31,408 bases of DNA from a virus, in the IMG/VR virus record IMGVR_UViG_3300042448_000367, positions 1-31,408 of that record; one strand, given 5' to 3'. The stretch's first letter is position 1. Each line of letters opens with the position of its first letter. Below, in pieces: positions 15,342 to 25,800 of this stretch. The position numbers were made by a program, and so were the translations under genes. Below the pieces are notes generated by a model. It did no database searches. It was not told the DNA's origin and saw only the letters and a program-made list of their open reading frames with translations.

Positions 15342-15381
15342 AGATATTGAGGAAGCCCCCGAAAGCTAAATCATAAAAAGC

Positions 15382-15389
15382 AGGAGGTG
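15382..15389 (+). promoter_or_regulatory. Strong ribosome binding site of the tail tube gene
   Basis: AGGAGGTG with an 11-base A-rich spacer before ATG 15401. The leader resembles that of the major capsid gene (AGGTGA followed by an A-rich spacer), as expected of the two most abundant virion proteins. Confidence 0.7.
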
Positions 15390-15400
15390 CAAATAAAAAA

Positions 15401-16099
15401 ATGGCTAATAGTTCAAAAAATATTATTGTTGGTGCTGGTGTTCTTTACATCGGTGCTGACACAGAAGAAAAATCAATTAATGATATTCCTAAGTCCCCAG
15501 CAACATATGCTGCTAACGATGCAGGTACATATCAGAACCCAACAAACGTAAATGATACTAAGTGGGATCACGTTGGTTACACATCGGAAGGTGTGGACTT
15601 CTCATTCGAACCAGATTACGGTGAAGTACAGGTTGATCAACTTCTAGACGTTGCTAAGATTTACAAGCAAGGTCAGAAAGTTATGGTTAAGACTACTCTA
15701 ACAGAAGCAACATTGGAAAACTTCCTTGTTGTTCTTGGTGGAAAAGATTCTGACCTAAGACCAACAAGTACTCACACTTCATCTAAGGGCAAGACAACAA
15801 TCTTGGATCTTAATGGTGGTGCTTTGGGATATGCTCCAGTAGAGCGTTCTATCCTTATTGTTGGTCCTGGTCCAGAAAAACTTCTGGAATCAGGTCAGAC
15901 ACCTAATGGTGGAACCGTAGTAGAGCGTATGTATATTGGATATCGTGCTCTATCTATGGAGACAGTATCTGTAGGTATTAAGCGTAACGAAGCAACAGTG
16001 TTCCCAGTAACATTCCGCTTGCTTCCGTCTAATGCAGAAACAGCTGTAGACAACAACGCAATCTACGGCAAGGTAATTGACCGTGTATACGTTGGTTAA
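15401..16099 (+). CDS. Major tail tube protein
   Basis: The 232-residue protein follows the tail terminator and precedes the chaperone pair and tape measure, the standard place for the tube subunit that stacks into hexameric rings. Pattern: N-terminal NIIVGAGVLYIGAD, then WDHVGYTSEGVDFSFEPDYGEVQVDQLLD, and ATVFPVTFRLLPSN near the end, all typical of tail-tube beta-sandwich proteins. It has its own putative promoter, a strong ribosome site and a perfect terminator downstream. Six of its seven Arg codons are CGT/CGC, in contrast to AGA-rich neighbours, which matches very high expression. Confidence 0.87.
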   Translation: MANSSKNIIVGAGVLYIGADTEEKSINDIPKSPATYAANDAGTYQNPTNVNDTKWDHVGYTSEGVDFSFEPDYGEVQVDQLLDVAKIYKQGQKVMVKTTLTEATLENFLVVLGGKDSDLRPTSTHTSSKGKTTILDLNGGALGYAPVERSILIVGPGPEKLLESGQTPNGGTVVERMYIGYRALSMETVSVGIKRNEATVFPVTFRLLPSNAETAVDNNAIYGKVIDRVYVG

Positions 16100-16117
16100 C
16101 ATATAACTAAATATCGT

Positions 16118-16155
16118 GTAATATGGTGGGTAGAAATACCCACCATATTGCTTTT
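16118..16155 (+). terminator. Rho-independent terminator after the tail tube gene
   Basis: A perfect 13-base-pair stem (16120-16132 with 16137-16149) closed by a GAAA tetraloop, extendable by two pairs (16118-16119 with 16150-16151), then TTTT. Confidence 0.88.
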
Positions 16156-16173
16156 ATATAAAGAATAGTAGGC

Positions 16174-16179
16174 TATAAT
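16174..16179 (+). promoter_or_regulatory. TATAAT -10 box before the tail chaperone gene
   Basis: A perfect TATAAT lies between the terminator and the chaperone gene, with no convincing -35. It repeats the terminator-then-promoter arrangement seen after the capsid gene. A ribosome site AGGAG (16194-16198) precedes ATG 16203. Confidence 0.45.
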
Positions 16180-16202
16180 GGACAAAGGAACATAGGAGAA
16201 AA

Positions 16203-16535
16203 ATGGCTACCAAAATTTATGAATCAATCGAAATGGAACTACAGGATGGAACAATCATTACTGTTAAACCATTAAACTTAAAGAACCTACGTCAGGTTAT
16301 GACGAAGTGGAGAGAAGTAGAAACAAAAACCTCAGAAGATGAGTTTTTAGATCTTTTACTAGACTGCACATCAATTGCTATGAAGCAATTCGCACCAGAG
16401 ATTTCTGATAAGGAAAAGCTAGAAGAGGCTTTAGATCTTCAAACTATGTACAAAATATTGGAGGTTGCTGCAGATATCAAGCTTAACGACCCAAACCTGC
16501 TAATGGCAGCTCAGGAACTAGCTGGAACGAGCTAG
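16203..16535 (+). CDS. Tail assembly chaperone, short (unshifted) form
   Basis: The 110-residue protein is the G-type chaperone found before tape measure genes. It begins with a beta strand region (MELQDGTIITVKPLNLKNL) and continues with helices (QVMTKWREVE, DEFLDLLLDCTSIAMKQF, LQTMYKILEVAADIKL). It would coat the tape measure protein and recruit tube subunits during tail assembly and is absent from the finished virion. ATG 16203 follows AGGAG by 4 bases. The slip site at 16490-16496 lies near its 3' end, and its stop lies in the stem of the stimulatory hairpin. Confidence 0.85.
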   Translation: MATKIYESIEMELQDGTIITVKPLNLKNLRQVMTKWREVETKTSEDEFLDLLLDCTSIAMKQFAPEISDKEKLEEALDLQTMYKILEVAADIKLNDPNLLMAAQELAGTS

Positions 16536-16885
16536 ACCTAGCTGCCCTAGAGTCGGAAGTATTTCTCTTGGGTCATTGGAAAGACTATGAAGAACTTGAA
16601 ACAAGTCTTTCTATGCAAGAATTGATAGCTACACTAGGTGCGATGCATGAAAAAGAGAACAGGCAGAATAAATTTTTAGCTGCTATTCAAGGTATTGATT
16701 TGTCTCCTGACAATTCTAGTTCCTCAACAAACGGTGACGCACCAACAAGCCTTGCAGAAATTAATGCTAGAGCAGACAAACGTCTTGGCGGAAGTGAAAG
16801 TTCTTCATTTGCACTGGAGTTTGGAATTAGTCAAGATGAAGGTCTTGGCTACGAGGTTCTAGGTTTGGCGGATATAAATGGCTAA
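16203..16885 (+). CDS. Tail assembly chaperone, long form made by -1 frameshift
   Basis: The second frame lies one base back from the first and is open from 16487 to the stop at 16883-16885, with no good start of its own. Shifting at C CCA AAC joins 98 residues of the short form to 129 more (read from 16496), about 227 residues in all. The added part starts with a Trp-Asn-Glu-Leu-containing link, has GHWKDYEELETSLSMQELIATLGAMHEKENRQNKF, and ends in a Ser/Asn-rich linker and a short acidic tail. This Gly-T type extension, with a helical ELxxL...NRQxKF segment, is typical of GT chaperones that bind both tape measure and tube proteins. The second frame ends 8 bases inside the tape measure gene. 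Confidence 0.83.
16490..16546 (+). other. Programmed -1 ribosomal frameshift signal
   Basis: The slippery heptamer CCCAAAC (16490-16496) is in the right phase (C CCA AAC) for simultaneous P- and A-site slippage. After an 8-base spacer follows a hairpin: GGCAGCT 16505-16511 pairs with AGCTGCC 16540-16546, AGG 16513-16515 with CCT 16537-16539, and CTAGCT 16518-16523 with AGCTAG 16530-16535. Loop GGAACG. The 0-frame stop is inside the stem. Confidence 0.85.
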
Positions 16886-19800
16886 TATTAATGCCCAGTT
16901 TAATTATTCTGCAAACTTTGGTCCAGTAATAGGACAGATGCAGAAACTTTCTGCTGAAGCTAACATATTAAATAATACTTTACAAAACCTTGATAAGCAA
17001 GCCGTAGGATTAAAAGGAAGCCTAGCATCTTCATTTGCTTCCGATCTTGGAAAAATTGGTGGCTGGAATGCCAAGATGGTTGAGATGACAGACTCAGTTG
17101 ATAACTTTGGTCAGTCTCTTTTAAAACAAAAACTAACACTTAAAGAATATGCAAGAGAAGCTATTGGTGCTTTTACTACATCCAGCAATGCTCATAAACT
17201 AGCCGTTCGTGAAGTTGCTAGAGGAATGTCTCAGCTAGTAACCCTTGGCAAGGGCATGGACGGCAAGCAAATGGGTATGATGATTACCCCAGCAACAATT
17301 AACATGAAAGACTTTAATACTCAGCTTGCAGTAAGTCGTAAGCAATGGGCTATATTTAATAATCTTGTTCAAGACGGAACAACCCATTTAATTAACTTTG
17401 GTAAGAATACTCAGTGGGCAGGTCGTCAGATTACCGTTGGTCTTACAGTACCTTTAACCATTTATGGAAATATGGTATCTAAGATATTCCGTGAGGTTGA
17501 TGCTGAGCTAACAAGGTTTCAAAAAGTTTATGGTGCAGACCTATCTGGTACATCTGAAAAAACAAGCAATCAGATGGTTAATGATGTTAGAAATATTGCT
17601 GTTGAATTTTCAAAGTCTTTTGGAATTGCAGCAAAAGAAACAGCATCACTTGCAGCAGACCTGGCTGCAACTGGTCTTGAAGGACAAAAGCTTCTTGGGG
17701 CATTAAGAGAAACAACTCGTCTTGCTGTACTTGGTGATGTTTCAAACCAAGATGCAATGAAAACAACCTTGTCTCTTCAAAATGCTTTTAAGATGAGTAC
17801 AGATGAACTTGCTCAATCTGTTAACTTCTTAAACGCAGTAGAAAACCAAACCTCTTTATCTTTAGAGGATTTAACCACAGCAATTCCTAAAGCTGGTCCA
17901 GTTATTAAAGCCCTTGGTGGAGATGTAAAAGACCTATCACTTTTGATGGTAGCCCTAAAAGAAGGTGGTATTTCTGCAGGTGAAGGTGCAAACGCAATTA
18001 AGTCTGGTATGGCTTCTTTAATTAACCCAACAAAGCAAGCATCATTAACTGCAAAACAATACGGAATTGATATAGAGTCAATTGTTCAGGCAAATCGTGG
18101 ACAGTTGCTTCCAACAATTATGGAATTTCAAAGACAATTGCAACTGCTTGATGATTTTGGAAAAGCACAGCTAATTGAGCAAATATTTGGTAAGTATCAG
18201 TTTGCAAGAATGTCTGCACTGTTTGACAACTTAAATGCAAATGCTTCTCAGACAAATGCGGTACTTGGCTTGATGGGTAAATCAAATAGAGAACTTGCAG
18301 CAACTGCATATAGTGAAATGAACACCTTGATGAACTCAGCATCAAAAAGATTTGAAAGAGCTGTTGAAGGAATCAAGGCACAGTTCCTTACTATTGGTCA
18401 ATCTATAACTTCTTCCATTACCCCGATTCTTGAAGGTCTTACTGGAAAAATTGGAAAAGCTATTGAGTTTTTTCAAAACCTTCCAAAGCCAGTTAAATCT
18501 TTTATTAAGGTAGCAACTGGGTTAACTGCTGTTGCTGGTCCAATTATTATGATGGTTGGTATTTTCTCCAACTTCATGGGTTATGTTTCAAAGGGTGCAA
18601 TGGGAATATTTAACCTTGGAAGAAGAATGGCTGGTATCCCAGTTGAAAAGTTTGAAATGCTTACAGACACACAGCTTCTGGCACAAAAAGCAACACATGA
18701 ACTTGCAAACGCTTTTGATTCAGAACGCTCCAGTGTTGAGAAATTAAACATTGCTCTTGGTCTATACAAAAGAAACCTTGCTGATGCAATTAGCTTAAAC
18801 CCTGCTTTTATTAATAGTCAAGTAGCAGCAATTCAAAATACCGCACCTGCCTCAACCGTACCTACAACAACCCAGTTACAAAAGGGCGGTTCTGCTTGGG
18901 TTCCAGGTCAGGGTGATGGGGACAAGGTTCCTGCAATGCTTGAACCAGGAGAGTATGTTGTAAATAAAAAGGCAGCATCACAAAACTCTGCATTACTAGA
19001 CGACATTAACTTTAGACAAGCACCACGTTTTCAAATGGGTGGAAGAATGCCTGGATATGCAGATCAATCTTTTATTGGTCCAAAGCCACAAATATCTTAC
19101 AATGTGCAGGGAACTTACATGCCAGGTGGATACACACCGTTTTCAGATTATCCTTTTGCATCTATCGAGTCTGCAGAAGCATTTCAAGCAACCAATCCAC
19201 GCAAATGGGGTGGTCGTTCTTCAAGAATTACAAGAGATATTAATGATCCACAACAAAAGGCTTATGCCGATTGGATAGAAGGACATAACACAAACCAGTT
19301 TAGAACTGGAACTGGTGTTATGAAAAGAATGGATATGGCAGGTCATCGTGAGCAAATGCTTAACAGTATGGGTCCAATATCTCAGAACATTCCTTTATAC
19401 AGAGGAACAGTTCTTAGAGAAAAGGGTGCTAATGAATTTTCTGGTGTAGGGGCAAGAGAGTTGCTCATGTACATCAAGCATGGAATGTTTGACAAGGCTA
19501 TGGGAAAGAAAATCCAATGGTCAGACATGCAGTCATTTTCTTCAAATCCAAACATTGCAAGTTACAATAAGTTTATTGAGTCTTGGACAAACCCATCAAA
19601 CACCAACTCAAAGAAGGCAGCAGATAGACAACTAGAGTCTATGTCAATGCTTCCTGTAGTATTTAGACTTGCAAATGCTAAGGGACAAAATGGATTTAAC
19701 ATATCTTCAAAAGCTATGGTTCAAGAGGTTATGGGTAAGCCTGTTAACGAAAAAGAATGGGTATTAAATAACCCATCAGGAACTATTTCTGGTATCCGCC

Positions 19801-22800
19801 AAGATATAGGAACAAAGAATTACATTGTTGATCTTATGCAAAATGGTGGTAGGGTACAAAGTCATGCTGATGAATCATTTAGAGCACCATTCCAAAAAAC
19901 AGACAAAGAATATGAAACCGTTTACAAGTGGATTGGTGGAGAACTTGACTACTTTAGAAGAAGAAAGAATGTAAAGGGTCGTTGGACTGACTCTGAAAAG
20001 TTTGATGCAGAAAGATATCAGCAACTTCTTAGCATAATGCGTTCTGTTCCAGAGGGAACAAGGATGATGAGAGGCTCTCTTCTTAATCCAGGAATGTCTG
20101 GAGAAATGTCTAAAGAGTCTCAACTTGCAATGCTTACAGCTATTCAAACTGGTGACTATGGAAGTCTTTATGGAATGGATATATCCTTTAGTGACTTTGC
20201 ATCATTTGCATCAGATTTTATGGGACCTGCATACGGTCCTAGAGGAATGAAGGGTGGAGTAAGTAGATTTTCTGCTGCTGCATACAGAAAATTATATCGA
20301 GGAGTACATAACAGAGACACTGAAAAGGGCAGATTCTTTGATGACATAGAAAGAAGTAGGGCTACTGGGAAAGAATCAAAGTATGGTTCCTCCCCAGTTA
20401 TTTATGATTTTACAGCAGGACCAAATACTCAAGGTAGAGATATTTCGATGGGAGATCCATCAACAGGTGCACCATATCCAAAGTATCGTGATAGTTGGGT
20501 AAAGGAAGTACCAGATGAAATTAATGAAATCCTTACATATGGGGCACAGGGAACAATTACTGGAGTTTCATCCGATTTACAATCACGTCAACCAATTATT
20601 CATATGCAGGGTAAACAAATGGGTGGAAGAATTAAGAGTGCTGCAGGTGGTATGGCATTTGCACATATTGTTCCTCCTGCAAAAACACCATCTGGTCTTG
20701 GTATTCAGACCCTTCCGTTTGGATTAACAATTCCTTCAGCAATGAATAGACTACTAGCTAGTTCCTCTGTTGAAAAAAATTCTCTTTTAAAGTCTTTTGC
20801 AAGTCCTATTGCAGAAGATAAAATGTCTTCATTGCTTGGAATATATGGAGAAAAGGATCCACAAGGAACTTCCGAGTCTATTAGAGGATCTCTTATTTCA
20901 AAGTTGGTAAACACTAAGGGTCCACTTAGTGATGAAAAGATTTATCAAACATCAATGAGAATACCTATGCTTAAAAACAAATACAACGAATACTTAAAGT
21001 CTGGAAAACTCTATGATGTTAGATCTAGAATTAGTGGTGAAAAACTTAGTTCTGCAGGTTGGGCTCTTGTTGAAGAAAAAGATGGAGTTAAGACTTTTTC
21101 TAAGAATGGCAAAAAAGTTTACTATGGAAAACGTAAAGGTCAGTCCTGGAATACTGTGTGGGGTGAAGATGGAAAATCTTTATCTACAGATACACAAACA
21201 AGAAGTATTGGAAAAAATACTCCATTTGATGTTGGTCAAAAATTAAGCTGGTTAGAAAAAGACGTTCTTGGGTATCAGTCAGGTGGTCGTGTAAATGGTT
21301 ATGCATCTGAAACAACTTCTTGGGCAAAGAAAGCAGCAGCACCTAAAGCATACGCAGGTGTTTTACAAGGAATACCAAGTTGGGCTACAAGAGATGCTGA
21401 GTATCAGGCAATCGTAGAAGCATTAAGAGCAGCAGGTATTCCTGAGTCAGATAGACTTGCGTCTTATTATATTCAAGATGTATTGGCACACATTAACCCA
21501 TCCACAACAAATGCTAATGGTGTATATGAAAAGGTATGGGCTGCAGCTAACTTGATGAAAGACTCCCAAGTTTACAACGTATTCCTTGAGACTCTTAACA
21601 GTAGAAAAGATATTGGTGGGCTACTAAATCCTTCTACCGTTTCAAGAGTCGCTGCTGCATCTGGTATGTCAACATCTGTAGTTCAAGCAGAACTAACAAA
21701 GATGGCGGATGGTGTTCATCCAAATACTGCTAATGGTGCAAGGGTAATGATGACTCTTGCACGAATGTTCCCATCAAGAACTTCTCCAGGAATGCCTATT
21801 GCTGTTGCAGCAGGTATGGGTGCAAGACTACAAGGTGATTTCTACAATACCCTTGGACAAAGAGCACTGCCATCTAACCTTCCAAACATAACCGTAAGGT
21901 CCTATGATCCAAAGAATGCTGGAGCACCAACATCTGCTGGGCAAGGCTCTAAGGTATCTTCTAGTGGCATAATAATGCCTTCTGGAGCAATAAGACCATC
22001 TATGGTAATGCCAAACATTCAAAGCTTAAGATCAAATGCAGGTGGTACAGGCTCAAAGGCAACAGTAAAGGTTGATGCAATGGGCAATGTTCTTTCAAAT
22101 AGCATTGACGATATGGTTGTAAATACTGTAACTGGTGAAACTATTGCAGTGTCAAGTAGAGAGCTTCTTGCAATTGGTCCAAATGGTGGTATAGCAGGAG
22201 TTACATCTCCAGGAGATGAAGCAAGAGGAAATATAGTTCATCCAGTTGGAACAGCCTTAATGCGTGGTAAAAAGTATCAAAACCAGAGACTACAAAATTT
22301 TGAAGCTAGAACTGGCAGGTTTGCAGCCTACAATGAATCTCAGAGAAACAAGATGGTAAGCACTCAAGACGGAATGACTGAGCCAGTATACGACCAACCA
22401 ATTGCTCGTGGCGGAATGGATCAGTTTGGTGGAAGAATGATGATGATGGTTGGTGCGGTAGATCAAATGAGATTTGCAATGAACCAGTTCACCTCTGAAA
22501 CAAGTAATGGAACATCCAAGTGGGTTGCATCAATGAATCTTGCACTTACAGCAACCCAGATGCTAGGTCAAGAAACTGGTCAAAGGTTAATGGAAAGAGG
22601 ATCGCAACTGAGCCAGGGCTCTGGGGGTCCTTTATCAAGAGGTATGGGGATGGCAATGTCTGGACTTGGAAAGGCAGCAAACTTCCTTGGAAACCCAATT
22701 ATGCAGATTGGTTTACAGGTTGCAATAATGGGTGTAAACAAAGCAATCGAGCAATATCAAAAACAAATGGCAAAAGCAAGAGAAGCAGGAAACGGTGCCT

Positions 22801-25800
22801 TTAAAGAACCAACCGAAGCAGCAAAGTTACTTGGAATTGAGCTAAAGTCTTTAACTGCAGATACGGAAAGATATGCAAAGTTTGCAGAGACTGCATTTGG
22901 CTCACAGGGTCGTGGTGCATATGATAAAGCATTTGCTGAAGCAATAAAAACAGACTATGCAGACTTCTTAACTATACTTTCTGAAATGCAAAATAAGCAA
23001 GAGCAGATGAATCAGCTTGTAAATGTTTATGGAAACCTAGTTCAAAGAGGAATGGATCCAAAGGTTGCTTTAGAATTAACTGCAGAAATAGCCAGGCAAG
23101 GTCAAGCAATGTCAGCATTTAATGAAATACAAAGTAGCTTTAGTTTGAAGGATACTGTTGGCGATGTAATGAAGATGCAAACAGATGCTCTTGAAAGTCA
23201 AATCGATTTGTTAAATCAAAGAAACGAAGCAGCAAGTGGAAATTCTGATGGAGCTCAAGCATTAAAGAAAGATGCCCTTGCAGATTTTCTTGGACTTTCA
23301 GACTCTGGAATAGAGGGTCTTTTAAGAAAAAATATTAGCGGTGAAGGCTTTGCAGGAATGTTTGCAAAGGTTCTTATTAGTGAAAAGTCAAAAGAACAAG
23401 TTGCTGCTCAAATAGGTGCAACATTAAAGGCATCTTTTGCAATTGCAGCACAAGACCCTATTGCTTCAAACGAAGCCGTAGATGCTATTGTTGCAAACTT
23501 TAAAAATGCAGATACTGAAAAAATCAATACAGAGATTGGAAAAATTGCAGAAGAGGTTGGTTATGGTGATTTAAGTAGTATTGGTTTGTTTATAGATACC
23601 GATTCGTTTACTGCACTTGGCACAGAAAGCCAAACACTATTTTTAAATGCCTTAAAGTCTGGTCTTGCTCCAGAGCTGGATAAAATGCTTGCAGATGGAG
23701 AACTAAGCAGTGAAGAAGAATCAGCATTAAAGAAGAAGGTTCTGGAAGCACAGGCACTCATGAAGATAGATGTTGAAGTTGATTTACAACTTGATCAAAC
23801 AACAAAACAATTACAGGCTGTTCAAGAAGAAATAACTAAGGTATTTGATATCTCATTGAGAGCAAAAGATGCAGAAATAGAAGCAGAAAATAAGCGTCAT
23901 GATAATGCTTTAAAGAACTTGGATAAAGAAGCACAAAGAATAAATGATAAGAAAGATTTGTTGCAAAAGAATACAGAGTATTATCTAAAAGAACTTGAAA
24001 GAGAAAAGCAAGCAGAAGATTATTATGCAAATCAAAGACAAACATCTTTACAGGGTCTAAGTGCAATTTCTCAAGGAGATGTGTTTGGATTCATAGGTGC
24101 TCAAATGAAAGCAGCATCAGACTCCGATCAGTTTGGTCGTGACAGGTCACTAGCTGCAATTCAAGAAACTGCAGATAAAGAGCAAGAAAAACTTGACAAT
24201 GCTTTAAAGGCTATTGATCTTAGAAGACAAGCAGAAGATGCAAGACACCAAGCCGAACTTGATAACATAAATAAAGAGATTGAAGAGCTTAACAAAAAGA
24301 AGGCTGCAACAACTGGAGACCTTCAAGAAGCAATAAAACTACTTGAAGAGGCAAAAGCTCTACAGCCTTCATCAGATCCAACTGATCAAAAAGTTTACAA
24401 TGAAAAAATTGCAAGAGCATCCCAGCTTGCTGGTTCAGCAATAGATCAAGCTAAGGCAGCAGCAGGATTTGTGGATAAGACTGGTCTTCCAGAAGATTTG
24501 CAAAAAGAAATGGATACTGCTCAACAGAAAACAGGAGAAGCTTTAAACAATTTCTACAGAGACACAGATACCGCAATGCAATATATTGCAAATGGTGGTG
24601 AAGGTGGATGGGAACTAGTGCTTGGTGGGATGTCTGATGCAACAAAGAAAATATTTGACGGTGTTGCAGAATCATTGAACATTGATGCACAGTCTCAAGA
24701 GTTTATTGAAGCAGCTAGATTTATGGGAATGGCTATTAATTCTGGAACAACTGTAACTCCAGGAGGAAATAGATTAGATGTAGATTCAAGTAATCCATTA
24801 CTTAGAGCAAGTGGTGGACCAGTTTCTGGTCCAGGTGGTCCAAAGGATGATTCAATACCTGCAAGACTTTCAAATGGAGAATATGTTATACAGGCAAGTG
24901 CCGTTAAGAAGTTTGGCACAGACACATTTGATCAATTAAATAATGGAGAGCCAATTAGCTACTTTGCAGAGGGTGGCTTTGTAATGCCTACTAGAAGTGG
25001 TGAAAATAGAGGAAACTTTGGAAGAAAGGGTCCTTTGTGGAGCCTTGGATACCACACAGGTCTTGATTTTGCTGGAGTAGAAGGAACTGACATTCTTTCT
25101 GTTGGAGGCGGTATTGTTGAATCTGTAAATGCTCATGGTGGAGCATATGGAAATCACATTGTAATTAGACACAGAAAAGATTTAATATCTCTATATGCTC
25201 ATCTAAGCAAGGTATTGGTTGGCACAGGAACTCAAGTTTCCGCAGGTCAACATATTGGAGAGATGGGTAGCACTGGAAACTCAACTGGACCGCACCTACA
25301 CCTTGAAATGGGACCAGGAATATATAGAAATGCAGGAAATCCTTTGTCTTATCTTTCTGGATCTGGACTAGTTGGTGGTCAAGAAATTGCAATGCAATTA
25401 GCACAAACCGTTCAAAAAAATAATCAGAATCAAACTAAGGCTTACGCTCCAGTTGTTTCAAGTCTTCAGGGAATGTTTGGTCTTGGTGCTGTTTCTTCTT
25501 CTCCACAAGCAATTGCAGCTGCCATAGATTATGGAAAAAATAACTATGCAGCAGGTGGTGCTGTGTTTGGTCCAGGATCTGCTACTTCAGATTCCATCCC
25601 TGCAATGCTTTCAAATGGAGAGTACGTTGTAAATGCAGCATCTGTTAAGAAATATGGAGTTGGAACAATGAACTCTATTAATGCTGGAAAGTTTGCAGGT
25701 GGAGGTTTTGTTGGTGGCACTGCTCCATCTGCACCGAAATACAATGTTCCTTCTGCTGGTGGCGGAATGGATGTTCAGCCTATTGCTCAGATGGCTCGTG

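Noticed and set aside
15342-15380. A possible riboswitch or hairpin in the leader of the tail tube gene.
   Set aside because: Only a three-pair stem could be drawn around the C-run; no stable structure is visible.
16568-16885. Second chaperone frame as an independent gene beginning at TTG 16568.
   Set aside because: There is no ribosome site, and the frame is open upstream to the slippery heptamer; the frameshift explains it better.
20280-20340. The LYRG in domain 2 (near residue 1139) as the catalytic Arg of the second transferase-like domain.
   Set aside because: It lies after the Ser element, out of the R-S-E order; Arg1065 has the same spacing to the Ser element as in domain 1.
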